Positions 47,399-59,655 of a stretch of 64,000 nt of DNA are shown here, in pieces. Both the position numbers and the translations under genes were made by a program. The notes beneath the pieces are model-generated. The model worked only from the letters and a program-made list of their open reading frames with translations, had not been told where the DNA came from and searched no databases. The stretch is from assembly GCA_011033025.1 (NCBI GenBank), contig WFMF01000068.1:124001-188000 (forward strand), read 5' to 3'. Within the stretch, counting starts at the first letter, position 1. Each line of letters begins with the position of its first letter. Source of the stretch: Beroe forskalii. Lineage: Eukaryota > Ctenophora > Nuda > Beroida > Beroidae.

Positions 47399-48818
47399 TT
47401 GTGATCGTCCTACATTTCATTCAGTTCGAGTACGCTTGTCACAAAAGCATCAAGTTTTTTATACTCAGCTCAGACAGCAAGCCAGTCTCAATCCTTTTAA
47501 CTTTATGCACTGTCAATCGACTTCTGATTAAGCCATCATCGGCAGCGCTAATCTTTATATTTATAGTATTTAAAGCTATGTAGTTAATTAATTCGTGGTC
47601 TGTTTGTAAATTCTGAGTTCAGTGGTCAAGTTAAACTCTGATTTTATTCCCGGAACCTCACCCTTATATCAGAAGAAAACGCATACGAGCCTACGAACAA
47701 ACCAACGAACTAACTCTAGCAGAAAGAAGCATACTCAGGCTGACACACAGACTGACAGACGCACAAACCTACAAACTGACAGTCACACAAACCTACGAAC
47801 TGACGAAAACTCCCTGTAATATATGTTGTACACACGCCACACTTTTACCAGACCGAACGTTTTTATACGCTGTCCGAGGTGAAATACTTATAATTTTATT
47901 CTGCATATTATGTTTTATCAATATTTTTTAGTTTTTGTATTGTCCACACCTTCATGCATATTATGTTATGCCTTGTTTTTTCTCCGTTTCTCTTATACTC
48001 CAATTCAACATGTTAATGTGCCCTCTTGCTTTCATCATTTTTATTTCAGTTCGCGGAAGGGCGGATCCTTTTTCTCAGGACTAATTAATTTAAGGAGGGT
48101 TTATTTGAGTTTAAACCTTGAATGGTTTAAATATTCTCTATTTGTCCCTAAAGAATACCGCATATTGATGCCCTGAAAGAATTTGCGCCAACTTATGAAC
48201 AGCTTACCCAGCAATTTGAAAATAAATTTACAAATAAATCTACTGAATCTGTAATAAATCATACTTAGAAATCGGCTGTCGCAGCGTTGAAATCAAAAGA
48301 CTGTCTTTACTACCTAACTTGACCACTTTCTGTCTTTCTCACTTTAAATCCTGTCGATGAAATGAGTGTCAAGATCCATCATTCAAAGAATATGAAATTC
48401 TAAAGAATTAAACCAGCCGAATTCTCACGCGTTTTTCATCTGAACCGGAGCTGTGAAGTCTCCCTATATGGCAATTTTATCGTTTGAGAATCTAAGATTC
48501 ATCAGGATAATTCGCTAGTACCACTTCGTAATAATATTGTATGATCATCGAATCTCCGCTCACCTAATCAAGATTTACAATGAATCCCTGAGCATATTCA
48601 GTGACACTTTGATGACAATTTGATGAAAGTTGCGTCAATTTGTCATGTTTTGAAGTGGTGATAGGGTGACTTCACTGGTCTTTCTGCCCTAATCCCTGCA
48701 TCTAGCTGCTGTACTTTGTATGTGGTGCAGTTTAATCGATATGTCGTATATGGTAGTCTCTGTCACATTACTGTGCGAGTTTTAGAGCCTTGCATTGGGT
48801 CACGTTTCCCTGACTGTA

Positions 48819-49029
48819 TTTCAAATTATATGGTCAATCCCACCTCATTCTTGTTTCTTAAGTTACCCTGTCTCTATTCTCCGGAATAACTCTGCACAGT
48901 ACCACTTAGCCTTACCACCATACAGATTTCAGATCCTCCGTTACTTTATTTCAGATTATATTGTCAAACCCACCTTAAGTTACCTTTTCTCTATTCCTCA
49001 ATCATTCTGCATAGTTCGGCCTAGCCTCT
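48819..49029. repeat. Tandem duplication, period about 130 bp
   Basis: TTTCAAATTATATGGTCAAT ... AAGTTACC ... CTCTATTCT ... CTGCACAGTACC ... TTAGCCT is followed 130 bp on by TTTCAGATTATATTGTCAAA ... AAGTTACC ... CTCTATTCC ... CTGCATAGTTCG ... CTAGCCT. Confidence 0.75.
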
Positions 49030-49199
49030 CCCAATCTACGTAAGCTCCTTCACCCTTTTAGCAGTTTTACATTTTAGCAGTTTTACATCCCTTGTGTCAA
49101 ATGAACGTCATTCCCTACAAAGTGCAAATCCGTCTAGACGTTGTAAAGTTATCCCAAGGACTTAAATTAGTCATTTAATATTATATTGACGCTATATTT

Positions 49200-49306
49200 G
49201 CTTACCCACGGGTTCAGGTGGCATTGACCAATCAGCGCACGAGTTGACCATGAACTCACACCCTGATTGGTCAATGACTTGAGGATTTTGAGATCCTACG
49301 AGTAAG
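49200..49306. mobile_element. CCAAT palindrome MITE, full length
   Basis: Termini GCTTACCCACGGG and CCTACGAGTAAGC are imperfect inverted repeats. Inside lie CATTGACCAATCAGCGCACG and CACACCCTGATTGGTCAATG. About 107 bp. It shares ends and core with 52617-52728. Confidence 0.8.
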
Positions 49307-50205
49307 CTAATAATAGGTGTTTCTAGAATAATGCTTGGTTATGAGCATCATTTCATTGTCTTGGTTTAGAACATGTTGGATTATATTTTGCATCCCCTGC
49401 CTGTATTTCAGCCAAATTTGAGGGAGTCTTAGATTCCTCAAAGCGTAGTTTAATTACTTAATTTCGTCGCAAATGTGCCAATCAAAACTTTGTATGAGAA
49501 GCATCCTATATAACTTCTGTGTTTGTCATATACTTCTCCCCAATGCCCAATGCCCATCTCTGTACGATACACAGTGACTGAGCTTCATCAATACACTTTG
49601 TATTTGATGGTTTCTCCCCTCCTGCTACTGCTGCTATTCCAGGGTTTCCCACTCCCCCCTCTGATTTGTGTTGCTTCGTCACACAGCTTGTACAGCCTTT
49701 GTTCTGTGGATTTACAGCTCCTTTGATTTACTCTTCTTTGAAGCATTTACTCCTTTTTGATGAGCTCGAACTTTCTACGGAAAAAACAAATGTCTGCATT
49801 GTGCTTTTAAGGATTTCGACCAAAAAAGTTAAGGGTTTCTCCAGAATTTAGGTTCAATTCAAAGAAATATCCCAATATTTTGTCATATCTCATGGCTTCC
49901 ATCACGATATATCTCTAAGCTTACATCCAAAATTCGCATATAATATCCCACTCGTAAAATTGCCATTGCTTTTCCGCACGTATTTCCTCCAGCTTTTTAC
50001 CGCAGAAATTCCTCTCTTACTTCCGTTCCCGGCTCCTACCTACTTCTTGTAATTGAGCTGCAAAGTATACCATACTGGAATATAAAGTAGCACTAGAACA
50101 TATAGTTCCAGCTTCTACACATTTGACATTCCTCAGGGCAATATATAACAGCGTAATAAAATGTCATTTGATCATGGTATTTCTCTGAGCGCCGCACTCG
50201 AAATT

Positions 50206-50272
50206 GTAACGGTTTTACATCATCAAGTCACCACTTTACACCATAACAGTGACATCTCTCTTAACTGCCTAG
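50206..50272 (+). repeat. CRE-hairpin element
   Basis: TTACATCATCAAGTCACCAC, TTTACACCATAACAGTGACA, TCTCTCTTAACTGCCTAG. It lies inside a 108-codon open frame that I therefore reject as a gene. Confidence 0.7.
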
Positions 50273-50927
50273 TGTATATTTGGGCATGCCTTCACATATT
50301 GTCAATCCGATGTGTCACTTTCCCTGTGTCCACACACCATATTATATTGAAGGAAAGTAGCTCAATGTCATCGGTATTCGTATTGTTTCTGTGGTTTCTT
50401 GGTTTGTGCGCGCAGTGCAGTCAGAGAATAACTTTCTTTGCACGTGTGCGCGCTGCTCAGTCACAGATTTGCTTTATTTGCACGTGAGTGCGGCGCAGTC
50501 AAAGTACATTACTCGCTAAAACTGCCGGCAGATTGAATTTTACTTCTGTGAACCATGGGAATGTTATCAATTTCTTGAGCACATATTTCCTGCGCAACCT
50601 ACTAAGCAAGAAGAAGAGACTTAGTGAAATCGTAGAGTTTCTCTGCCTGAATCAATATTCGGAAATATGCTTGATATAGATTAACATATTATCAGCATGT
50701 TTTAATAAACAAGTTTAACTCCCAATATTATGAGGTGGTAAATAATATTAACTTTTATAACTTTTATAATAGCTTCAACTTTTATTATACGTTTGTTATA
50801 TTCGAGGCATGAGAAAGAGTTGCCTTGTTGGGTTGTTCTGTGACGCTCTGTCAGTGATACACATAATTTCCTTGCCTTTTGTAACCATTGATTATTCCAT
50901 ATTTGGTGTTAAATCGTGGTTTTATGC

Positions 50928-50937
50928 CCATATAAGG
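50928..50937. promoter_or_regulatory. CArG-box-like site
   Basis: CCATATAAGG fits CC(A/T)6GG, the SRF/MADS site. It sits in the 15-mer GCCCATATAAGGAAT, which recurs exactly at 60702-60716. Confidence 0.35.
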
Positions 50938-52238
50938 AATGATTCGATCCTGAGATTAGCTGTTCATGAGCCATGTTGAAATCTAATATACACACGGCAC
51001 AATATATTCTAAAGTGTCCATTATATTATAAATTTTCACGGAAAATATATAATTTATCATGTCTTAAGTCCTCGGCATATATTCCCTTCGTTATTCTCAG
51101 TGTTTTGCTAATATGTTACAACTTTACCCCCTTGTGACAGGAGATATAAAGATGTCAACAGTTTTAGGTTTAGACACGCCTAGCAGCAGCCCACTTCAGT
51201 GTTCTGCTGCCCAATCATTGCCATTTTGTTACTTCGATACAGTGTTGCCAGTCCAATGTTCATATATCCCAACTTATTATAATTTGTTACTTTTTCCGTG
51301 GAAAGTATAGCACTATGGCAAATAAATTTCTGATGTCTTTACATCGAACAAAAGATATTGAAGGAATTTGGATGGATTCCTCTTCCATGAACCTATTGTG
51401 AGCTTTTTTCGAATGGTATCAATTTGTCCATTTATCCTCGCATATATTGGCATATTTCTCCTTGACAAGTCTCTCAAAAGAATTTGACACCACTAATATT
51501 AACATATTATGCAGGTGCAATGAAATCTGCCGTTTTATGCCTTGTCACACACAATATGTAATGGAAAGAATCGCTTTAAGTTTTACACTTTGTGCCAAGT
51601 TCTCTCAGTTGCACCACGGTTCCTTTTGGTGCCAATTTGTCCTTTTGATCAGTTTTAGATAGCTTTTGTTGAATTTGACGTAGACCAAAAATTTTTGGAA
51701 TTCCTATTACATCTCCTAAAAGGGGCGTTGGTATTTCCAGACATGGCATTCCTGCACCATTCCTGCTAGTCATTTGCCATGGCACAATCATCATTCATCA
51801 TCAGGAGTATAAATAGTTTTACATCATCTATACTTTTCATATCATGACGTACATTTTCTATTCCCAAATTCTACAAAAATACGATTATACTGATTACATA
51901 ATGCTGAATGCACTGAAAAGTGTAAAACTCTTGGTACAGGTTTATTATTACACCATATTTTTCCCTCCTGTCCGACTTTGCCATCAAACAATTACATCGT
52001 CTATTATAAGTCCAATTCGAATGCAAGGCGTCTATCAATGACATATCTTTCACTGTTTAAAGTGTACAATTGTTAACCAGCAGCCGACCACTTTACAATA
52101 ACTGTCCTTTAAGAATTCAAACTAGTCGCCTTCACACTTGTTACCTTTGCCTAAGCACATACTTGACATTTTAACTGGAATTCTACTTGTCTCGTCTCCT
52201 TTTCTTCTACTCAGTTCGATCTGTTATATGCCTTGTAC

Positions 52239-52314
52239 GAAATAAAGGTGTTTCAGCGTCACCAATTTACCATTCTAAACCATGATAATGACGTCACTTT
52301 GAATCCTACTATTC
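52239..52314 (+). repeat. CRE-hairpin element
   Basis: GAAATAAAGGTGTTTCAGCG, TCACCAATTTACCATTCTAA, ACCATGATAATGACGTCACT, CCTACTATT. Right octamer exact. Confidence 0.85.
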
Positions 52315-52616
52315 TCACTGATTACCTATAAAACCCCTGTAAGAATTAGCTAGTGAAAGTGACGCAATAGAATATAGATTTACAACTGGGTTCACTACTG
52401 TAATTAGTGAATGGGTTTTGTGCCCATTGTGTTGTTGCACATTCTTTCTACACGTGTATATCGTCTTGTAACTAGGAGCCGTAATGGTCTGGGGTCACTG
52501 AGCGCTTAGACAATATATTTCCTCAGTTACGACAACATATTTCCTCAGTTACGACACACTGCAACAGTACTTTATCCCGTGTTATATTTTACTTTTCTGT
52601 CGCGTTATTAACAATT

Positions 52617-52728
52617 GGCTTACCCATAGACGTACTTGACATTGACCAATCAGCGCACGACTTCACCGTTAATTCGCGCGCTGATTGGTCGATGTCATGG
52701 TAATTTCAGGATCCTGCGGGTAAGCGAA
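52617..52728. mobile_element. CCAAT palindrome MITE, full length
   Basis: It starts GGCTTACCCATAG and ends CCTGCGGGTAAGC. Arms: TTGACATTGACCAATCAGCG and CGCGCTGATTGGTCGATGTC. About 112 bp. The best-preserved copy of this family. Confidence 0.85.
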
Positions 52729-52881
52729 TACGACGCCGATATATTAGACAATGTCTTGGGTTTTATAATATACGAGACACACTTTTACTGTAACAGTACT
52801 TTCTCTTATGCCGTTTTTCTTAATTTTTCCCGGTCCATTCTACTTAATTCTGTGTGCCCCTGGTTTTATCAATTATCATTC

Positions 52882-52940
52882 CACACCCATCCAATCAGAG
52901 TGCATTTCATTGTGTTATCCACCAATCAGAGTGCATTATT
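52882..52940. repeat. Duplicated CCAATCAGAGTGCAT
   Basis: The 15-mer CCAATCAGAGTGCATT occurs twice about 33 bp apart, adding two more CCAAT boxes. Confidence 0.7.
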
Positions 52941-53093
52941 CTCCATCTGCACGTGTGGCGATATATTTTAGCATTTCTTATATAAAATTTCTCCTAAATT
53001 TATAATGCGCTGTTTTATACTGCGACAGTAGAAAATGTGTTCTGACTCTCACTTTACACACAATTCAGATATATGCAATATATATTCGCTAAC

Positions 53094-53165
53094 AAAAGTC
53101 AGTGTGACGTCATCAACTCACCACTTCCAGCCCTGATAATGACGTCACTATTGGTCGCCTGTTTT
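53094..53165 (+). repeat. CRE-hairpin element, near full length
   Basis: AAAGTCAGTGTGACGTCATC, AACTCACCACTTCCAGCCCT, GATAATGACGTCACTATTGG, TCGCCTG. Both octamers exact. Confidence 0.9.
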
Positions 53166-53835
53166 CCGTTCGTTTTCTCGATAACGAGACTGCACGTTGT
53201 ATTACTCAAGGCCCGGTTTTTGCTGAACTTGACACCTCCGCTGCAACTTATAAGGGAGAGAAAGGGAATTACCATTTCGTTTTCTGAACGTTGTTTTTCG
53301 TTAGATGCATATTTTGAGTTTTGGAAGGTTGTCAATTCTCATTTTTTCAAAGATCGGCTTTAATCTTTAAATGCCTTGAGATCTATTTTACTACTTCCAT
53401 TCATTTAGTTTCAATGCCATCGAGTTGCTTTTATTTCAATGGGCTCCAAATGGGACTGATATAGAATGTCTCTCCTTCCATAAATCTTATTATTATCACT
53501 TCCCAAACCGTTTAAAAGCTGCCTGATGGTGCTTTAAAAGACTTATATTAAACGTCTTCCCTTCAATTCTTCAATTCTCATTAAATGTCATTAAAGTTGA
53601 TGGTAACCGATTAGGATGGCTGATATAAATGTCTCATTAAATCTCTCATCTATCTGATATCCTTTTAACGGTTTAAAGGCTGCCTGCAACTGATATATCT
53701 CCGACTCCCAGTGTACACTCTGAAGTTCAGTACTTCATATCTCAACACTCGGCCACGTTTCAAGTTCAACTTGTCAAGACTGTTACAGCACTGTCATTAT
53801 ATATATTTATTACATTTAGAGCTCCCGCCCACGTG

Positions 53836-53906
53836 AAATAAGCGACTTAACATGACGTCATCATCATGGTTTCTAACAATAAATTGATGGCGTTGAGCTA
53901 TCTGAG
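53836..53906 (-). repeat. CRE-hairpin element
   Basis: GAAATAAGCGACTTAACATG, ACGTCATCATCATGG, AAATTGATGGCGTTGAGC. First octamer exact. Confidence 0.8.
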
Positions 53907-55290
53907 TTTCAAGCAGCAGGTTTTTACTTATGTCAAATTACATGTAACTTACATATCATGACATGTATCTATCAGCAGATTTATAAGAGTTCAAATTTGT
54001 AATGTGCTTCGCAGTTTCCCAGTGCTATATTTTTTATTTGATATTCGTTTTTCCCTTGTGCGTCAACCGTTTGAGTGCTGCACATCAAGCATTTATTAAC
54101 CCATATGTGTGCACACGGATAGATCGATGAAAAACGAGAATACTGTGCTTTTGACAGAAATTCAATGAAAATTAAAATGATCTTAATCAACCAATCCCTT
54201 AATCGATCGATGCATTTACAGTGTGCATTCATATTATGATCATATTAAACCAAGTGAAACGCCAGCAATTCACAATTTTATCATATGATTTTTCAAAAAT
54301 TTTCTAGCTTTTAATTCGTATGGGAAAAACTGTTCACATTTTATTTTGTTATTTATCCATTTTTCATGAAGAGGGAGCACTGGGCAGATTGTGTATTGTA
54401 GATCATTAATTAATATGCTGAATTGATGTTTAATTTTTTGCTACATTTAACTTTATTTATAGCTGCATTTATGTTTATGATTCAGCATATTAACACGAAT
54501 ATTGTAGGTCTTGGAGGGACTTTTGAGACATTACATTTGCTGAAACACTTTCAATTCTCGTCTGTTGAACAATCCCTCCACTTTTAAGGGTTGAAGCATT
54601 TTTATAAGCAATGAAAGGCTTTAGTTATGGCAATTGTCGTGAGAGCCTTGTTCCTATTTTTGGGTTCCAATAATGCAATCAATGTTTCCCACACGTTGCA
54701 CTTCATGTATCCGTTTTGTTGGATTTCTAACGTAAGACGACATAAAACACATCATTTCCATGGTTTACAGAACTCAACTGATGACATCGAACTTTTCGTG
54801 ACAAACTATAGTTTCTTCATATATTTGAAGCCTTTCCATTCAGATATAGTATACAATGGTCAAGCGTCAGTGTAAAACAGAAGCCCTAAACCAGTCTCAG
54901 TAACGATTCCGTCATTTCATCTCTGAATATAATGCAGAACTTTTATGTATTTTTCGTTATTTTATTATTTCTTATTTTGAGCTTATAATATTACATTATA
55001 ATTACTTTTGTCTATGTTAATACTATTTTTGCGAAGAATACTTTTTTATATTTACGAATATTTAATTCTATTATTCATATATTAAGCATATTATTTTTTC
55101 ACCAAATTATTATTTTTACAATACTTCGCTGTGTATGGGAGTGTGCCTGTGTTTTTCGTGACATCCCCACTTTCAACACTAGCTCACGCCAGCGCATGTA
55201 AAACCCTGTCACTTGTAAAACCCTGTCACTTGCTTTGGTTTCAGAGCTTATGCCTGGGATATTTATACTTTTATACGCGGTCTAAACTTG

Positions 55291-55366
55291 AATAAACGCC
55301 AGTGTGACGTCATCAATTCACCATTTTAAACCCTGATAATGACGTCACTCTCAACACGTCTATATG
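55291..55366 (+). repeat. CRE-hairpin element, near full length
   Basis: AATAAACGCCAGTGTGACGT, CATCAATTCACCATTTTAAA, CCCTGATAATGACGTCACTC, TCAACACGTCTATA. Both octamers exact; close to the family consensus. Confidence 0.92.
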
Positions 55367-56265
55367 TTTCAGATGTGACATGTTCAAGGTCTCATCGGTT
55401 GAAGTCTTACAACTTCCTACTATGTAATATATTGTTACACGTCCACTATTTATAGTAGTGGTTTCTGTGTGTAGTGTGTCTAACATAAGCTTAGTTTAAG
55501 TTTCCTATAAGTTTTACAGATAAAGTCATACTTTATTTTGTCGATGCTGGTCCATGAAGCGTGAATTACCTCGCATGATCTTAATTATTTCATTTGTTTT
55601 ATTTTATCTTTGAACCAATCGATAAGAAGTATAGAAATAGATCAGGTGATCACATGTTTATCAAACGGCCATTGATTATGCTGCAGATGATTCCAAATCA
55701 TATTACTATATTATATCTTAAGTGCTTAATCACGAATCCGAACTGTTTTTACCGTTTCCCACACATTCATATGACTAATAACTGTACAGAGTTTGACAGG
55801 GTATAATCTATCATCGGCAATCAGAGCTATTCGACGTTGCAGGCTAAGCCGTCAGGCAACGCCTTAACCTACACCTTAACACTTTGAGTGATTATCGAAT
55901 TATCATACCGTGTATTCCTGCCAAATACTTTGGAAGCTTTGAAGCTCCAAAGCGCGATTTATCTTAAAATCACACCTGTTATATTATGATCTTAGAGATG
56001 CTGCTATAAGTGAGAAATGTGCCGGCTATATTTTCAATATAATTATACACTAAAACATATTGTTGATGATAGAATATTATAATACATGGCTTGTCAAACC
56101 ATAGAAATGCTTGATGGGATTAGAGCCTTGCTGGAACCCTATTCCAACACTAATGCAGCTGCTACAACATGAGTTCTATCGTCGTAATTACACGTTGTTT
56201 TCTCTACGTCAATAGCATTATAGCAGTTGCTTAGCACAGATACAACTCGCTGGGTGCGAACTGCA

Positions 56266-56330
56266 GGCGTGCTCTGCGTCACAAACTCAGTGCTCTAACT
56301 CCTGACAAACACGTCACTGTCAGCAGTCAG
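56266..56330 (+). repeat. CRE-hairpin element, degenerate
   Basis: GTGCTCTGCGTCACAAACTC, AGTGCTCTAACTCCTGACAA, ACACGTCACTGTCAGCAG. Confidence 0.5.
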
Positions 56331-56486
56331 TGACAGGGCTGAGACGTGTTAGGACGTGTTCGTTTCGTCAATTGCATCCTGGTTTTTGTTCCCCCGGAGA
56401 GGAATGCGCTTCCTGGATTTTTGTGTCGAGGCTTGGGCGGATTTTTGCCCTTTTAAGGCAATGCACGGTGCTCCATAACACGCCCA

Positions 56487-56492
56487 TATAAA
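56487..56492 (+). promoter_or_regulatory. Possible TATA box for cluster D
   Basis: TATAAA 145 bp upstream of the cluster D start codon, with no intervening acceptor needed. Transcription would begin near 56515-56525, giving a 5' UTR of about 115 nt. Confidence 0.4.
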
Positions 56493-56636
56493 TGTTTCTT
56501 GTCTCGTGAATCCCGCAACTTCCTTATTTTGTGTCGTAAATTCGGGTCTTTGGCTTCAGCCACGTCAGCAAAATCCCTGACTTCCACGATCGGTGGACTC
56601 TATAGGTCGGAAGAGATCAAACAGTGAGCCGATCCC

Positions 56637-56960
56637 ATGGATTCCCTGTACTTAAAACTAAAATCTCGTTCTAGCAGTGGAAGTAGTAGCAGTAAGAAAT
56701 CCTCCTCTGGCTGCTCCCCTAAAATGCTCACTCCTTCGTTTATACGGAACATCTACCGGAAGAAACAGAATAGCCACCGAGGCAGTCGCCCTCTCCGCTA
56801 TATCGATGAGATTAAGGAGCTAAATGCGGAGATGAACTCTCACTCGAAGATAAAGTCGGCAGAGTGTTTACACACTTCGGGGATGTCGTCTTTGGAGCTA
56901 ATGAGGAGCCACAGTTACTCCACCAGTCTCACGAACTGTAGCTTCGAGACCTCGCCTGGG
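56637..56960 (+). CDS. Cluster D first coding exon (alternative N-terminus)
   Basis: The ATG has G at +4 and an in-frame TGA 12 bases upstream. The exon encodes 108 residues: MDSLYLKLKSRSSSGSSSSK, then KSSSGCSPKMLTPSFIRNIY, then RKKQNSHRGSRPLRYIDEIK, ELNAEMNSHSKIKSAECLHT and a tail with RSHSYSTSLTNCSFETSPG. It is serine-rich and basic, and MLTP-S recalls the MLTPTS phrase of cluster A exon 4. The donor is CCTGGG|GTAAGG, phase 0. IDEIKELNAEM could form a short helix. Read-through would add about 30 residues and run into a hairpin repeat. It lies 1.55 kb from the common exon, so this is probably the shortest isoform. Product unrecognised. Confidence 0.78.
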
Positions 56961-57024
56961 GTAAGGGATGGAGGGTTTGGGATGAATATCTATCAATACT
57001 TCATCTCAAATAATTGTGCAATTT

Positions 57025-57087
57025 TTGTTGCCTGGAGTTGCCCAGAAAAGCAATGAAATCCTTTTCTGGGGCTATTTGAGGCAACAA
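57025..57087. repeat. Imperfect hairpin
   Basis: TTGTTGCCTGGAGTTGCCCA and GAAAAG pair with CTTTTCTGGGGC and TTTGAGGCAACAA across a 10-base loop. Its position relative to the CGCG repeat mirrors that of 998-1057. Confidence 0.75.
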
Positions 57088-57106
57088 AAGAAATTTCGAG
57101 AAATAA

Positions 57107-57179
57107 AGTTTAATTGTTCCCACACGCCGCGCGAAATAGGACTATCTGATCTGAGATTTGTTTCCGCGCGCAACGCAAA
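57107..57179. repeat. CGCG-containing interspersed repeat, copy 2
   Basis: Homologous to 1115-1197: AAGTTTAATTGTTCCCACAC, GCCGCGCG, GATTTG, GCGCGCAACGCAAA. Confidence 0.7.
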
Positions 57180-57544
57180 TGTGTGGCAATTAGCGAAAAT
57201 TTTGAAAATGTCTCAGTTCTCTCTTTGTTCAGAATATTATGAGTTGCGCGTCAAAATCTAATAGCAAGTTTGTTGTTTTGGTCAATAATAGAGGTAAATT
57301 AAAGCAAACTATTCAACAGATTTCTCTTATCCCTTCCCCAATCACCCTCTTTTGCTCTACAAAGTCTATAGATTCCCTTTAATCCCTCATTTCTCTAATC
57401 TCCTGATGCAGTGTACAGCCTGACAAATGCAGCACAACTCCTTGTGTTTCACTTTAACACCTACTCTCCTACAACAGATTATGTGGGGCAAGCACCCCCA
57501 ACTATGCCTGTCTCGGCTGCAATCCTTTGTCAAGTTCCAATAGT

Positions 57545-57612
57545 CGACACTCCAAAGTGGGACAATTCCACAGTTTAAACTATGATAATTACGTCACTCT
57601 TTACTTTCTATA
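57545..57612 (+). repeat. CRE-hairpin element
   Basis: GACAATTCCACAGTTTAAAC, TATGATAATTACGTCACTCT, TTACTTTCTAT. Confidence 0.7.
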
Positions 57613-58514
57613 ATACGTGCGTGATGTAGATAGTTGACATATTTCTATGTTTTGTCCCATCTCGCTGCCTGACACATGGCAACTACTCACGAGGCTTACC
57701 GGGGTTCGCACGTGCACAGAATTTCAGAATCCCCCCGTTTTAACAATTTTTCAGACATTTTCAATTAGATAAACGTCAATTTTCATGTGTTAGTGGTATT
57801 TGTATACTCGCAACAAGGCCATTGGAGATTCATGTTTCATATTCAGTAAATTAATGGAATGCAGAGAAGAAATTATGCAAAACATACTTTCTCGCATGAC
57901 TCTTTATTACTGTTACAATGTTGCATATAGTCCGTAAATTTGGAAACATAAGTGCGACAAATTTCCTGCGAATCGTATGTTATACCTCTGTAATTATTTA
58001 TAACCTGAGTCAAGCGGCCACGGTAGATTATTACATGTGCAGGGATTCCAGTAAAATATATCGTAACACCAACCGGGGTTTATTGTGTCTGGATTAACAT
58101 AGTGTTTGTTGTAGCCCTACTTTTAATAATACATCCCGCTGTGAGTAGCTGATGAAAGACGCCTTCACGTGTATGGATTTGCCAAAGTTACCTACTTCCC
58201 TACTCACAAAGTTATCTATTTCCCTTCTCACGAACATTTTACCTTCACAAACATTCTCCTTTCACTGTAAATCCTTATCCCACACTCATAACAATATGTA
58301 CATTGAGATACTGCGCAAAAAATGGGATGATAAATTCGCATGTCCGCTTGAAATTTTCTCGCGTCTTGAGTCCAGACATTATACATCGAATAACGCGCGC
58401 TACAAAAATTCAAAAATTATTCACTAGTGTGTACAATTCTCTCTTCTAAAAAAACACTGAATTTAAATGACAAATTTCTAATGAGTATGGAACAATAACC
58501 ATTTCCATTTCCAG

Positions 58515-58612
58515 GCCCGATCGCTCCAGGACCCTGACACCCCAGATGCCACCGACAGACTAAACAGATCCAACTCCCTGGAAGGCGTGGACAACTTGAC
58601 TTCCATCAAACG
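58515..58612 (+). CDS. Common exon 1
   Basis: Acceptor ATTTCCATTTCCAG, donor AAACG|GTAAGT (consensus). It enters in phase 0 and leaves in phase 2; 98 nt. It encodes ARSLQDPDTPDATDRLNRSN followed by SLEGVDNLTSIK. RSNSLE is another basophilic kinase site. Because it accepts phase 0, it can follow cluster A (14846), B (39126), C (45985) or D (56960), which makes it the likely junction between variable N-termini and the constant body. Confidence 0.82.
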
Positions 58613-58807
58613 GTAAGTTTTAAATGCCATTATTCTATCGGAAAAATGTGTTTTTATCTTTAAAATTTGACCATTTGCATAACAATATTTTCAACTTTGC
58701 GCATTCGAGTGCATTAGTCTAGATATTGCCAGTGTAAATTCCTTATATTGATATTGCCAAGATAATTGAGAAAAGTACAGTTTTATTATTGATTTCCTCC
58801 CCTTCAG

Positions 58808-58868
58808 GACGCATTCAGAAAAAGAAAAACACGAAACCGAACTGTCAGAACACTCCTCCTCGGGCAAG
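58808..58868 (+). CDS. Common exon 2
   Basis: Acceptor TTTCCTCCCCTTCAG, donor GGCAAG|GTAAGA. Phase 2 in, phase 0 out, exactly complementing the preceding exon. The 61-nt exon encodes R-THSEKEKHETELSEHSSSGK, charged and probably helical or disordered. Far too short to be found by ORF length; supported by the two strong splice sites and phase agreement. Confidence 0.8.
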
Positions 58869-59302
58869 GTAAGATGTTGTCTGTATTATCAGAGTTTTTT
58901 GTTTATTCAATAAATTTGTTAAAATTTCTTGTTTCTTGTGTTGTTGTGTAATAGTGTATCGTTGGTTATATTTTTGGATGAATTCCAACTTAACCATGGG
59001 TATTGTAGTTAATGATGTGTGTATAATTGAAATCACTGTACACTCTTGCCATAGGCCGCTGAATCGATGCCTAGATATGTTATGCACTCCATCAGGAATA
59101 TTTTCAAATTAAAACACCTGATTTTGGAGTTCAGTTGAAATAAGTGAATACTTTTCGTCTGGTTGAATGCTAGAGATACATCTCCGCCAGAGATTCTCAA
59201 AGGTATCTGTTCCTTATCTAAGGATATCCTTAGAAAAGATATGCGCCTTCAATGATCGCCGTTTTGAAATAGTTTAGGGAATCATAGCTATGTAGGGTTG
59301 AT

Positions 59303-59326
59303 AGACATAGCTGCTAAGCTATGTCT
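59303..59326. repeat. Short perfect hairpin
   Basis: AGACATAGCT, loop GCTA, AGCTATGTCT. Confidence 0.75.
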
Positions 59327-59600
59327 AACAGCGACAGACTAGTTTCTATGATTATGGTCTGAATTCAGAGAGTATTTAGTTATGATTCATATATTACATG
59401 GTTTGAGATCAGCCTCACTCTATCTATGCTCTGGATCCCAGGGCTCTGAATCCTGATATCCATGCTCCAGCAAGATTTACCCCTGATTTATCCGTCTCTT
59501 CCCTGTAATTAATTATCGGTTCTACCAGGCATTGAAGGATTACCTCCTACCGTCCGGCATATTGCCGATACATCACCACTTATTGGTCACACACGAAGAA

Positions 59601-59655
59601 TGTGTGGTTGAAAGTGATGTCAGGATCATGGTTTAAAGTTTAAATATTGGTCTCA
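59601..59655 (-). repeat. CRE-hairpin element, degenerate
   Basis: TGTGGTTGAAAGTGATGTCA, GGATCATGGTTTAAAG; right half lost. Confidence 0.55.

Larger units (their letters stand above)
45986..56636. other. Intron between clusters C and D
   Basis: No supported exon. It contains CRE-hairpin copies, two well-preserved CCAAT elements with GCTTACCC ends, a 30-bp inverted repeat, a TATG microsatellite and several short tandem duplications (52518-52560, 55195-55232). The right end should hold the cluster D promoter. Confidence 0.6.
56961..58514 (+). other. Intron after cluster D
   Basis: Donor GTAAGG, acceptor ATTTCCATTTCCAG. It contains a hairpin (57025-57087), the second CGCG repeat (57107-57179) and a CRE-hairpin copy. 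No exon seen. Confidence 0.7.

Noticed and set aside
47622..47819. Open frame with repeated RTN/QTD-type residues
   Set aside because: It results from an imperfect CA/GACA-rich simple-sequence tract, not from a gene.
50161..50487. 108-codon open frame on + strand
   Set aside because: It contains a CRE-hairpin copy (50206-50272) and has no splice support.
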